Of a DNA stretch of 64,000 nucleotides, positions 29,090 through 40,961 are shown one piece after another. The position numbers and the translations under genes are program-made. Under the pieces are notes generated by a model, which saw nothing but the letters and a program-made list of their open reading frames with translations, was not told the origin of the DNA and did not search any database. Origin of the DNA: Ianthella basta (lineage: Eukaryota > Porifera > Demospongiae > Verongiida > Ianthellidae); assembly GCA_964019415.1 (NCBI GenBank), contig OZ025872.1, positions 1,546,699-1,610,698 of the forward strand. Direction: 5' to 3'. Position 1 is the stretch's first letter, and each line of letters begins with the position of its first letter.

Positions 29090-30945
29090 ATATACTCCGT
29101 CTAAGCGCGTCTAGGCTCTTATTCGAAAGGGGTTTCTTCCAGGACGACAGCTCTGAAGAGCGGCTGCCAAGTTTTGTTGAATTCGCAAGTGCTGTGAAGT
29201 TTTTGCCTTATGTTAAGCCACTGGAGCAACACTCTAAGGGGCCAGTTAAGTGATTGAGGCTTCGCTGTGACGTTCTCGGCCTTCGAGGGTTCTTTGCGCT
29301 CGCTACTCGACTTTCTGTTCTTCTTGAAACAGTGCGTTCCCACTGCTGCTGTGATTTTGAGTGCCCTTGCGTACGAATTAGGGCGCGAACTTGCTGTTTC
29401 TCGCTTGTGCACTGTGCGGGTCGCGTACATGGTTTATCTAGCTCGGCTACGGAGCGCTGTACGTTGTTGGCTTGCGTGCATTGATTGCAGCATGATGGAG
29501 GGAAGTATTCTCCTTTTCGATGCTTTGCGGGCCCTCCCAAAGCTACGCAAAGTTGAAGCTGACTGCAGGTTGCTGCATTTGTACGTATGTGCTTTGGTGT
29601 GATGTGACACCTTCGTTGTTATCAATAACAACTTCCATATTTGGGCAGTGATATCAGGATTTAATCGCCCCTGTGCAGTATATAGCTTCTTATTGCAGTT
29701 ATACCCCAAAACGGCTTCTTATTGCAGTTATATCCCGGCGGTTGCCCCGGCAACGGAGTATATTAATAATAATAATATATAATATTATATTGCACGATAG
29801 ATTATCTAAACTACGTAGTTTAGATGATCTATGATTGCGCATGCACTTGGAGGAGGGGTACAAAGTCACCTGGCGCATGCACACGAGTCATGCTACTCGC
29901 TCAAGCATTCCAGTCGCTATATTCTCCGCGCGCATACAATATTGCGCAGTAGGGCTGCCCCGCGCGTCGCGTCTAGTCTCATCATAGACCCTACTATGGT
30001 GTCATCGCGTTTACTGGCACCCACTTCCGGGGTGGAACGCGTTCACATGCATGGTGCCTGTGAAAACACGACAAACGCCATGCCGGTCATCAGTTGTCCC
30101 AGATCCAGACGTCAATGAGCGTGGTTTGAGACGCCCGGCAGTATCATGCACTCTTCTGGTGAGCTGTGCGAAACTTACGCGGGGCGACATGAAACCATGA
30201 GCGCCGTATTTCGTAAGATGTCAAAGCCCATAGCTAAGGTGTTGACGTTGTGCAATGTATTCAATAACTTCGAGCCCCATTCTTTGTGCCTGGCAGATTA
30301 GCTCAATCATTTATCTTCTCACAGACTCCTTGACAGGTATCGCATGATATGATCTTATTGCTTCAATCAGATTAGCTAGGCACAGCCTCCGAGTCAGTAC
30401 CAATTTCAATCTTCACTGTCACTGCTGTGTTTTCCTGGTAGCTATTATGGCATGGGTTGGTTAACTAATCGGTTGCATTGAGTTATAGCATGCTTACACA
30501 GCTGTACAGCCAGTTTTCAGTGTTTCTCATTTGGTTGCAGAAGGGGATATATAGGTACTGTCTTCTCTCTAAAATACAGTATTCTAAAATTCATGAAAGT
30601 ATGTAGACTGCATGTATTGCCACAATTGCACCATACTAACACATAACTTTGCACCATAATATGGGGTTATTGATTAACAATAGTTTGAACTTCAATGAAA
30701 AAAGAGGCAGCTATAGCTCCTAGGTGGAAGGTTAAGTCAACACGAAATGACAATCTGACTTCACAAGACGAATAGACTGCTGTATAAGGTATGCGCGTAA
30801 CATGTATATTGTCACATCGGTCCATGCATGAGTGTGGATCATGCATCTATTTCTTTCCCTGTCTATGCAAGCTAAGGCTACTAAATGTCATAATGGTTGC
30901 ATGTTCACATGCTCTGTATTATGTGGTCTGACTATGCCATTATAT
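29090..30945. other. Long non-genic stretch
   Basis: 29,100-29,610 is the presumed body of hairpin repeat 3. A small palindrome centred at 29,815 (TAGATTATCTAAACTACG / inverse) follows. 29,840-30,150 is GC-rich. 30,150-30,945 is AT-rich without structure. I see no splice-supported exon. Confidence 0.35.
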
Positions 30946-30949
30946 ACAG

Positions 30950-33900
30950 TGACAACTTATACACAAGAACATGAATCATCTGATGAACTTGTACTTAATG
31001 AGCCTGTGATAGGTAAGAAGAGATAAGACTAAGAGATTGGTTGTCCATGCACACATGCACATGTCATATGTAAAAAAAAAACTCTGTGTATGCATGTAGA
31101 CTCAAATTCTCACTGTGGTGAACTGGTGGTGGTTAGCGGGAATTGGATGTGGATGAAACCAAACCAGGTGACTGTTGGGAAGGTTGCTCACAGTTTAGAT
31201 GCCATTTTATACTATACATGATATAGTGTGTTTGTATTATACTGGTACAAGAAGACTCTTTGTGCCATTAAAATTCTGTTCCCTTGATAGTCAAGTGTAC
31301 ACAAGAATGGGCAGTTTGCGCAAGTGCAATGGCTGCATACATGCCATGCCATGGCCATGCAAACAACAGCTGGGACTTGGGCGGAGGAGCATGATCATGA
31401 GGTATGTCGCAGTATGGGAATAATAGTAGTAGAATTCTTATATATGTACAGGAAGTGGAGCATTACCATAAAGAAAGTAGTTCATTTCAACTTTAAATTG
31501 GTAAAGGAATATAACTGTCAACTGGGTGCATGCACATGAGTTGCTGCATATATATGCGTACAGCTGTATGCACACCACATATCTCCATAACAGGCAATTA
31601 AAAAAGGAATCAAAGCTTGGCTATAATGCAAGTGTGTTTCTCATTGTAATGAGCTAGGATTGTACAGATGTTGAATAATACAATGTTATTATTTCCATGT
31701 AGACCTCTTCTCTTAAAGCGATAACTGCACCCAAGACTGATCAATCTGGGCAAGTGAAATGGCAGCAGACAAGCAAGGCTGTGCAGACAACTGATCAGGG
31801 GGAGAGGCTTCAGGTGTGTTAAGAGACCCTTCGGTGTTGCAAGTTGATTAAAGTTGCCATGCTGAAAGTTGCATGTGCATCTTGATGTACTTTAAATCTG
31901 TAAAGTAACTGTGCATCCATACAGCCCTAGCAGATGGGTTGCCACGTAAGCTGTAGGCGCACCACTATAAAATGTCTCCAAACTTGCAGAGAAAGAAAAC
32001 CCGTCTAAATTGAATGCAAACATAGTTTTTGTTGTGATGAGCTAAGCTCGTATGCATGGATATTAAGCCTGGGACGAATGTCCGAATATTCGGTATATTC
32101 GAATGTTAACCAGATATTCAAATGTATTTTTAGGCGTCGAATATTCGTTCTTATTTTACTATTGTTATTATATGTGTAGTATGCACATATCTTCGCATAT
32201 AAATTAACTTTTGCCATGCGATCAAAGGCAAAATAAAGCACGGATAAGCTTGCCGAACCGCTCCTTTACAGTGGAATGATTCGCGGGAAGCGCTTACTAG
32301 ACTACGCGCCTCCTTAATAGACATTGATGATAATGACAAAGGTTACGTGAAGTCATACACGCTCGGCGTTCTTGTCAGCTCATTAAACTATTCGCTAGTC
32401 GAACGATGGTGTTTACACGTGCCTGTAACTGCGCTGTACGCATCACTGAATGAAATGGCCAGTGAAGGAGATGACAGTGGACGTTTTGGTGGCGAAGGCA
32501 GTGGTAAATCGGACGTGTGGAAGTACTTCCAGCGCGCTTGGTTTGGGCCCGTTTACATAGGCTCTTTGGAAGCGAACCGCAATGTTTACGCGAGGTGACA
32601 TCAAAGGTATGAGCCAGACAAAGAGCTGACTCAGCAACTGCAATGTTTGTATAAGGCATTGCATACCCAGGCCAATACAGGAAGTCATCACTTTCCTTTT
32701 TCCATCCATTTCCGAATATCCGAATATTCGTTGCTTATTTGGAACGAATATTCGAAGCCACATTTTAGCATTTGTCCCAGGCGTAATGGATATGTAAATT
32801 ACAGTAGCCCCCATTTGAGAAACACCCTGGTGATGGACCACCAGATCCCACATGTATAAGACCGGCTTTGCTAGTAACGAATACATACAGTACACATGTA
32901 CCAGACATCTCCTTTGAGAGACCATAACTTTTTAAGATGACTGTCTTAGACTGGTGCCTAAGAGTGGTCTCTCAAAATTGGGACTACTGCATTACAGATG
33001 CACATTTGCAGAGGACTTTAAGCTTTTCATCACTTGGGTGATATTCAGTAAAATTATAGCTTTCATGGATTCAGTTCCTGTATGTTTCCACTGCGACTGC
33101 ACAGCTATTGGCTCCATCTCTACATAGAGAGAGCTACATTTTTGATGCACTCTATTATACGTACATGTAATGCTGTATATGCTTGAACATACATCAAAGG
33201 ATATTTACTGCTTATAACATAATTATGGCATTTCTGGAACTCCAGCTGTTCACAGATATATTATATGACTGTACAGGCTGAGATAATGTCTCTAAAGATC
33301 AAGCTAAAAGAAAAGGAAGAAGCTTTAAAGAAGGCGGTAAGCAAAATGTGCAGAAAATATTTTGTTCATATGGAATCATGCAGTGTGTGGATATTATATA
33401 GTCCTGTTTACACTTCATCAGATGGACTTGCTAAATAGAGCATTTAGCTCACGTGATCATGAGGGCCCCAGTCGTGTGATGGAGAGGGCAAGGGAAGTAA
33501 TGCCATCACGTGTACTAAAGACAGACCAATCCGTACAAGTGAAATGGCAGCAAATGAGCAAGTCCGTGCAGACAACAGCAGTGGCTGAGGAGGAGGAGAG
33601 TGAGGTATGCTGTCATGTGATTTGCTTGCGATAGCTGCTTGTTAGCAGGCCTTTACTTCTATGTGTATATGCTAATTTCTTATTTAGTATGATGAAACCA
33701 GAAAGGAGGAAATGAAGCAAACTTTAACACAATTATCTCTTTGGGATACATACCAGGTTAACTACCTCACATGACTAACAATGCTGTATGTTTGTTAAAG
33801 TATGATGGATACGTTATTGGACACACATGCATGCAAACACACAGGACAAGTCAGTCATGTTTGATGAAGGCAGGCAGAAGGTTACCAGTTCACTACAGGA

Positions 33901-35971
33901 GATGGGGTCACTGTGGGCGGAGTTTGTGAGGATGAAAGGAGCAGACTCTGCTGTGAGTAATGAGAAAATAGATAGAGCTATCTTGGCCATGAACTTATTG
34001 ATTGAGGTGTCATACATCGTGTCCTGCTACTGCAGGATGAAATCATGACTCACCTGTTCTTTCAAGATGTATCCCACCAGTTGAGGGATCGTAGTCTGCT
34101 GGCAAAATCTGCCATTGACCTAACTTTAGAGGAGATCAGACAGTGGGAGAAGTTGAATGATATGGAAAGAAATGAAGAATTGGTGAGATGTTTACAGCAT
34201 TCAATCCATTCATGTAAACATATTCTGTGTATTCAATTACACTTCATTACATTGCAGAAGAAAGATCTTGCTTTGATGTCTCAGAACAAAGGTAAGTAAG
34301 TGATACATGCTCTTTTATGTGGAATTAATTTCGTTAATGTGTAAGTTCCTCCTTAAACGTATTAAATGTTGAATGCTCTTCTCATCAGCTGTTGAAGATG
34401 ACCTGGAGAAGTTCTGCTATATTGCTACTGGATTCAAACAGCTCCTCATTGGTCCTGACGGAGGGACCTACACTCTGGGAAGTGGGGATGCATCGTTGGA
34501 AGTTCCCCCAGGGACTGTAGAGAAGGAGACATTGGTCCGATATGCAATCATCTTGCATGGCCCATTTGTGGTCCCTGCTGGGTGCAAGCTGGCTTCTGTG
34601 ATCATCTACTTGAATATGGACGGAGCCACTCTGAGGAAGCCAGTGGTCTTGTACCTCTCCCATTGGTGCAGCTGGAAGGAGGGAGATGGTGAAGAATCGC
34701 TGAAGTTCCTCAGAGCTTCTCACACACTGGAAGTAGGGCAGCATAAGTATGTGTTCGAGGAGCTGGAAGAGAGAGATTTTACCACACGTACCGATGGTGG
34801 CATTCTCAGTATTTCACAGCCACAATGCTTGTACTGCGTTGAAGTTAAAAAGCACGTCAAGATTGCCAGGTACAATGCCATCACATTCGCTAAGGGCATC
34901 ACATCTGGAGAATTCGTCTTCAGGATACAAATCATGTGTGACTCATGGGAATGGAATAAGGTAACAAGGAATAGCTGCATCTAACATACATGTTCATATA
35001 TTCAATGCTATTTACAGTGACACCTCTCTATTCTGGACACCTATAGGACAGTTTGGTTAAGTCTCAGGTGTCCTCATTAGAGAGATGTCCTTATTTCAGA
35101 GGTAGTTTTGTACATATCTCTATGTAGCTTGGACAGTAGGCACTGTCCTCATTAGAGAGACACCCATTTAGGGAGTCTTTTGTATAGAGGTGTTCCAATG
35201 TATTAAATTTCCCCACCATGTACAGAAAATCACTGATACGTTGCAAAAGAACCAGTGGAAATTGACCGATAGTGATGATACAGTGACCCCATTTCAATAT
35301 GCTACCGACCAGCAGCAGATTACAGCAAGACAGAAGAGATTGTCTGGTCCAGGGTGGCAAGCCTCCATTGAAGGACGGCAAGCAGTTAGTTTACTGGTTC
35401 AAGTCAGTAGTACTTTGTACTGATCTGTTTGTTGCCTTTCTTAGATATTCAACCAAGAATTCTTGCTACGAAAAGGAAAATCCAAGGCAGAAGTTGATGC
35501 GGAGGTTACTAGTGGACGTTATCCTCCCTACTTCCGTTATCGTGTCAAGTACACTGGCGCAAAGAAGGACCGAGTGAAATCTGCCTTAATGATGGTTGAC
35601 ATAGATGGAGCAAATGTACCACTGGTCTTCAGCTGTCCAGTCGAAGAGGAGATTAGTGAGTGTACAGAGTTGTTCATTTGTACATGTCATGGGTTTTTAG
35701 ATTTTATTGCATTTCATTAATGGATGGTTGACTGCTGTGAATTGCCTTTCACACATCATTCACGCATCTTGCCTACACCCATAATTATGTATCATTACTA
35801 CATACAAGTACCCTTTCTGTTGAGTACAGCTGCCACATCTCCTGTGTTCCGCGCCTCCTCTGAACCCGGCTCTTCCATCAGCTTTTCACAGACAACCCCA
35901 GTACCAGCTACTAATGGAGGTGGGTACCAGATGGTACTGTCTCTTTATGTATGTATCTATGCATTGTTGTG

Positions 35972-36035
<64 letters not shown>

Positions 36036-36668
36036 CACACACATGCACGCACACACACACATTCATCAGCCTTCTGCAGTCACCTCCAGCAACTATCGTT
36101 GCTAAGCACCATGTGGAACTGTATATCACACTATACGTGCACAATGTGTATGTATTAACATACGGATACAGAGCTACTTGTGTGCTTTTGAATAACATTA
36201 TAATATACCAGGCATGTACATACGTGTACTTATTACATTACACTGCTTTGGATACATCTCTTCTGTGTAGCTCCACCTTCTTTAGTGTGTGCAGTCCTTA
36301 AGAAGCTCGAGGAAGATTTCTTCGCACTTGTCAATGCCAAGGTCCGCCTTCTCACGCTAGTCCGTAAAGGTGTGATTACAGAGGATGTCAAGGTAGCGAT
36401 TGAGAGCGCTGATCACGAGGACTCTAAGGAAATCCTGTATCATCACTTGAAACAAAATGCCAATGTGGAGACACTATTACAGTACGCTGAGGTGGCCATT
36501 TCAGCAACGGCTCACTCAAACACGCAAACGCTAGGGAGGAAGCTGAAGGAAGAGCTGCGGAGAGGAGGTTGGTTGAGTGGTGTGTTTTGTTCTGTGAGTG
36601 TACGTAGCCAGTCGGGTGAATGTGCAGGCACACATGTTTACAGTGTGTACCTATCACTGAGCCTGTGA
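30950..36668 (+). CDS. ZU5 plus CARD-like death-fold protein, gene B
   Basis: Exons: 30950-31012, 31100-31167, 31291-31401, 31703-31813, 33277-33336, 33422-33604, 33688-33756, 33845-33952, 34036-34182, 34258-34291, 34389-34960, 35226-35384, 35445-35655, 35830-35919, 36271-36668. All borders are GT-AG and the phases agree; about 770 codons, start not found. Exons 3, 4 and 6 each carry a copy of one motif (GQVKWQQTSKAVQTT; QVKWQQMSKSVQTT; a divergent QVQWLHTCHAMAMQTT). Exon 5 is a Lys/Glu coiled coil. The 34,389 exon is a ZU5 domain (LIGPDGGTYTLGSG, LEVPPGTVEKE, VRYAIILHGPF). The last exon is CARD-like (ITEDVKVAIESADHEDSKEI) and runs 28 residues past the point where gene A stops. The model is intact and looks expressed. 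Likely an intracellular adaptor; the partner is unknown. Confidence 0.72.
32067..32782. mobile_element. TIR element with GAATATTCG palindromes, possibly hAT-related
   Basis: Ends GCCTGGGACGAATGTCCGAA and, inverted, TTCGAAGCCACATTTTAGCATTTGTCCCAGGC-type sequence; several CGAATATTCG palindromes lie just inside each end. A short plus-strand frame at 32,455-32,598 begins MASEGDDSGRF and contains SDVWKYFQRAWFG, like the first part of a BED zinc finger, but the Cys/His residues are missing. It sits in an intron of gene B. The hAT assignment is tentative. Confidence 0.5.
32806..32992. mobile_element. Small TIR element (MITE)
   Basis: CAGTAGCCCCCATTTGAGA and, inverted, TCTCAAAATTGGGACTACTG bound a 187-bp segment containing CTCTCAAAA/TTTGAGAGACC subrepeats. 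Ends of the CAGTAG...CTACTG type flanked by TA-like sites suggest the Tc1/mariner-pogo superfamily. Intron of gene B. Confidence 0.6.
35015..35205. mobile_element. Small TIR element (MITE) related to the 26.6-kb array
   Basis: Begins CAGTGACACCTCTCTATTCT and ends GTATAGAGGTGTTCCAATGT; the middle is the unit that is tandemly amplified at 26,630-27,085. Lies in the intron after the ZU5 exon of gene B. Confidence 0.65.
35972..36062. repeat. (CA)n microsatellite
   Basis: CA tract with GCACG interruptions in the intron after the Pro/Ser linker exon of gene B. Flanking CCTCCAGCAACTATCGTTG just downstream matches the linker exon of gene A (20,262), so part of the exon is duplicated or has been left outside the spliced exon. 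Confidence 0.85.
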
Positions 36669-36902
36669 CAGAGTGTGGCTAGGCAGAGAAAAGTATTTGT
36701 GTCCATTGTGGGTGGCTGTGATACCTAACTATATAACTTCATTATGTACGTACAAGTGTATGTGTTTACACATGTTTTTCTGTAGTCTTTATGTACATAT
36801 TCATGTTGCCATTTTGGGTGTGCATACGTACGTGTGAACTGTGTGTGTGTAATCTTGCTTAGTCATATCCCTGGAAAGTGGTCTGGCTATGCGAGAATAC
36901 TC

Positions 36903-36938
36903 TGTGTGTGCATGTGTGTGTGTGTGTGTGTGTGTAAA
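36903..36938. repeat. (GT)n microsatellite
   Basis: Short GT tract downstream of gene B, in the position of the 23,941 tract downstream of gene A. Confidence 0.85.
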
Positions 36939-37279
36939 TGCTATGGTGCCCTTCGTAAGCATTCCTCATACACTCATGGGATGTGCATTGAATACAATTA
37001 TGTAGTTACAAGACTGTGTGGAGTAGTCTGAAATGTTATTCTTTTGTGTTGACGGCAGTGTGTAGTAACCCTAATCCACACTTAGCTAACACATGCACCT
37101 CAGAGCTATTTGAGGTAACATTAACTCTTCTTATTCTGCTGCACCTCCAGAATCCTAAGAGCTCACTCTGTGTCTCCATTCGCAGCATGTCACTCCATTG
37201 GAGCTGGAACTATTACTGCATGTCATGCACACAGTGTATTGTCACGTGAATTATTGTTACGCAATCATTCCTGGACAAA

Positions 37280-37627
37280 ATGGCGATGTTTTGCACGCTG
37301 CCACGAACATCTTCGCACGCTCACCGCAGTCTGCGTCGTGCATCCATCCAACGACATCTGCTTTCACTGTCGATACAAATAGTGGCGAAGAGATCAGTGA
37401 CGGACTTGACTGGTCAGACACAAGCCGTCCTCCCTCCGTCGACAGTGAAGCAGTTCCTCAAAGCGAACAAGCTCTCTTATAGTGAGGGTCACGCCGCTCT
37501 GACCCTGAGCTGTCCGCTGTGCGAGAGGGAGACCTCTCAGACCGTATTAAGCAACAAGACCACTGGACTACTCCGCATTCACTCAGCAATGCAAGCAACT
37601 CAAATCCAGTTCAAACTACCTTCGTAG
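37280..37627 (+). CDS. Twinkle-like mitochondrial helicase first exon, copy 2 (partial gene)
   Basis: ATG at 37,280 (context ACAAAATGGCG) opens a 115-codon frame. The first 35 residues (MAMFCTLPRTSSHAHRSLRR and following) are Arg/Ser-rich without acidic residues, as in mitochondrial presequences. Then VKQFLKANKLSYSEGHAALT, LSCPLCERETSQ and LSNKTTGLL match the start of Twinkle's primase-like zinc-binding domain. After NKTTGLL the expected CPSC segment is replaced by unrelated residues and a stop, whereas the decayed copy at 24.5 kb still has it. No primase or RecA-like helicase domain follows. It is a 5' fragment duplicated together with the ZU5-CARD gene; an open but incomplete gene piece. 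Confidence 0.5.
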   Translation: MAMFCTLPRTSSHAHRSLRRASIQRHLLSLSIQIVAKRSVTDLTGQTQAVLPPSTVKQFLKANKLSYSEGHAALTLSCPLCERETSQTVLSNKTTGLLRIHSAMQATQIQFKLPS

Positions 37628-37629
37628 CT

Positions 37630-38250
37630 AGCTAGGTGATTTGCCTAAACCAATTCTGTTCGAGTCACTTCAGACTGCATGTACACTACACAGTTTGGTG
37701 ACCTTAGTCGAATTTGAACCAGTGGACTAGTGTAAATGGGCTTATTGGGTTGAAGGCGTTCACTTCACCCAATGCAGCTGTAGCACAGCAGGTGGGGGGG
37801 GGGGGGGGGGGGGGGGCACCGCTTGTTATCGGAGGGTATGTGTATGAGAACTTGATGCACCAGAGAAGGGTGCTGCACGGACTTCTTTTAAAAATTTGTT
37901 GTACGTTTTTTGCACTTTCCCAGACGTGTACTAGGCTCCTGTGCTTTTCACTAAAAGTAAGGAAGCTTACATTCTAGCCTCTTGCTCACAGCAGAACGCT
38001 ACTGGCTGGCCATCTCATTTGTTGAACCTGCATGCTCATTTTGGTTCACACTTTCTGTCACAAAACTGCTAGACAATCATCAAAGGGTATATTTTAAGGT
38101 GATTAGACTATCTAGGTAACAAACACTAATAATCATTTTAAATTAGTCCTACTTGGCAGTAACTTCATGAAAGCTGTATTCCTTGATTGTGATGCTCAAA
38201 TATCAGTCTTGTTTCCAACTCTTTAAATTTTTGTTTCCACTCTCCCTGCA
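37630..38250. other. Spacer with long G run
   Basis: 37,793-37,816 is a run of about 23 G. No gene recognised in the rest. Confidence 0.5.
37793..37816. repeat. G homopolymer
   Basis: About 23 consecutive G residues, quadruplex-forming in principle, possibly a collapsed or unstable sequence in the assembly. Confidence 0.9.
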
Positions 38251-38251
38251 G

Positions 38252-39806
38252 TCCCTATATGTTGATGACCTTCACAAAAGGATTTCAGTGCTTCATGTTG
38301 TACAATGTGAAGTTGTTAAGGCAGCTTGAAACCTTTTTCTCCGGCTACAAGTCTTCTATGCAACCAACTACTTTGCACATCTACCAGGGCAGAACCTTTA
38401 CACAGCGAGCCTACCTTGTGTCCTGGTCACACAACAGTTACTGCTTTAGTTCAAGCAAAATTATACTATATCTCCCATCGGTAGTTGGAGCCAAAGAACG
38501 TGTGCTGTGTTTTGAGTTGATAAATAAGACCTCTACTACTTCCTGTGATCTGCGTCAAACAGCTCATATACATTGCTAAGTTTCAGGGCCAAGAAAATGC
38601 CCAGTTGGTAAGAGCGTGCAATGTCAATCTTGCTCAGTCACTCTTCACCCACTCTCACCAAGAACCTGGATTGGGGCTAATTAGACTGTCGAACGTCTTA
38701 TACTACATTCATCACACTACACCATATGTTCCTCTTCTGTCATCACTAGAAGAAATATCACGAAAGCACAAAAACATGGAACACTAATTTCTGCATATTA
38801 TGTTAACGTATTTAAACTTGGGCATTGAGTGTACGATGTGATTGTAAACTTCAGTATTATAGAGTTAATATAATCTTTTGTTTTGCCCAGAGTGAACTGG
38901 AATCTCTGAAAGAGCTGTACGATATTGTCAGGGTAAGGTGCTATTGTTCATGTGTGTATACATTTGCCACTGTTCCTGTGATGCTGCTTTGCTGGACTTG
39001 TTCATCAGGTTCAACGAGACCATTTCAATTGTAATTTGAGAAAGGTGACTTCAGACCATTTCCACATGCGGGTATGTGTGTATATGGTTCATCTTGAGTG
39101 TGTCAGAGGTACATGTGCTGAGTGTGTCTGTGTGTGCATGTGCATGATGTAGAAAAAGTTATTAGCAGATGTGCAAGAAGTTTTGGATAGTATGCACAAG
39201 AAGTTGGTCAGTAGCCTCAAGGAACTTTTCTTTCTGGAGGTGAGCTATGCATGATCATGAGATTGTGTGTGATAGTTGTGTTAGTGCTGTGCCTCACGTC
39301 GGGTGTTTATCAAGTGCCTTGTTCAAATTTTATAGAATGCTCAAGAAACAGTTGCTGAACGTGTTAAAACAGCTATAGCTGATTACTAGACTGCGGAGGC
39401 TGAATTATGCAAACTAGAGGTATATAATTATGCATTGCCATCAAGATAAAGTCATCATTCTTCAAAGTCTACTACACTCCATGTAGAGAGAGGCTGAGAG
39501 GTATCATTACAAACTGCTGGATCTTCCTCACCCCGGCCCACTATGGAGCAGCTGTACCAGCATGTTGTGCCTGCATTTGCAGGAAAGTGGAGAGAACTAG
39601 GCAGTTATCTTGACATTGCTGCCCATATGATCAGGGTGGTGCACGCAGATCAAGGTAGTGACGAGGACAGCTGTGTAGCTATTCTTTCTAGATGGATCGA
39701 TGGAGCTGGCAAGCACCCTAAGACTGTGTTGGAAGCAATGAGGCTGAGTGGTCTAATGGAAAGTGCAAAGGAACTAGAAGTGAAAATTCGATCCAGTACC
39801 ATGTAG
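38252..39806 (+). pseudogene. Coiled-coil/death-domain tail, duplicated and disabled
   Basis: Exons 38252-38296, 38891-38932, 39009-39071, 39153-39239, 39336-39419 and 39487-39806 match, one by one and at the same lengths and phases, the last six exons of the minus-strand ankyrin-ZU5-death gene at 53.75-52.69 kb (for example DDLHKRISVL here, DDLHSRISVL there; KRWIDGAGK-like SRWIDGAGKHPKT in the death domain). Two lesions are visible: a TAG at 39,387 in the fifth exon where the intact gene has CAG (Gln), and an extra five bases in CACCCCGGCCCACTATG at about 39,535 before the death domain. The ankyrin and ZU5 parts are absent. The intron after the first exon is expanded to about 595 bp. Confidence 0.75.
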
Positions 39807-39809
39807 TAT

Positions 39810-40550
39810 GCGCTCTGCATGTCACATAGCTTTCACACTTTTCTTCCTATATCTTACCTTGTAACACAATCGTATATTGTGACCTGCTGTCTCACATATG
39901 CACACTGTCTGTGTACTTTACACATGGTAGGGTACTCTAACTGTAGGCTATTGTGTTTGTACTATTGAATTTCACTTGATGTCTTAGGCTTTCTCTTGAT
40001 GTACTGTACGTAAACTATATGCTTAATATTCACACTTTAACTTTAATGTTTTTTGCAGATCGGCAGCCATCTGTGAAAGTTCTTTCCCATGAAATTTACA
40101 CTAGGCTCTAGCTAGCCCGACTACACGATACCCTGTAAATACGAAAATAAATACACAAAACTCACACTTTGTGAAAGTTTACCCCACAAAAGTCGAAGTG
40201 TACATGGCACTCCTGCACTGCCAGGATATGCATGGCAAGCTGAACACCAGGAACTGGTGCACACACAATGATGACACTGTAGATCATAATGGACATAATT
40301 ATATACATCAATGCTCTTTATCTTATACATAAATTGAAGCATATATGTATTATATTTATCTATCATGTGACCTGCTTCCCACAATGTACATACATACATA
40401 ATTATGTAGGGAAGCTTACATCCTATAAAAGGCTATAGCTATGGTGTACATAAGCTGGTGGCTGAGGCTATGTAGGATTGGATGTAGCTATGTATGTACA
40501 CCTGCATGCATGCACATGCACATGTGTGTAGCTAGCTACAGTTACCTTGT
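39810..40550. other. Spacer without recognised gene
   Basis: AT-rich, with TACATACATA and GCATGCATGCACATG simple sequence. No structure that I can interpret. Confidence 0.4.
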
Positions 40551-40861
40551 GGGGGCCAACAGTGATTGGCCAGACCAAAACAGCTATGTCCAGACCCCAT
40601 CCTCCATTGCATGCCAATAGCCATGGCCCAAATATACCTAGCAGATCAGGAAGCAGGGGCAAGGGAAGGCCGATCCCTTAATTGTCACTGCTTCGAGATC
40701 TGCTATTGGCAAGCTTTGACCATTGCGCAACCGCAAGTCTACGACGTACTTCCGGCTAGTCTCGTTCCCAGCCCCCCCAAAAGGTGGTCTGGCACATTTG
40801 CTCGATAATAGCTTGATTCTTCTCTGGACAATCGAGCACACCATGAACACTTGTCAATTCA

Positions 40862-40898
40862 ATGCAACGTTTCGCCCATCACGGGCTTCGTCAGGCAT
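40862..40898 (-). ncRNA. Minimal hammerhead ribozyme motif, left arm
   Basis: Mirror image of the motif at 40,925-40,961, reading leftwards on the minus strand. Confidence 0.6.
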
Positions 40899-40924
40899 AC
40901 AAAACTTTGTATGTACAGTTTTGT

Positions 40925-40961
40925 ATGCCTGACGAAGCCCGTGATGGGCGAAACGTTGCAT
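40925..40961 (+). ncRNA. Minimal hammerhead ribozyme motif, right arm
   Basis: CTGACGA (40,929-40,935), A, stem II GCCC-GTGAT-GGGC (40,937-40,949), GAAAC (40,950-40,954), GTT. ATGC before and GCAT after form stem I. Variable core position 7 is C. Same architecture as the motifs at 12,976 and 43,866, so probably from a Penelope-like terminal repeat. Confidence 0.6.
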
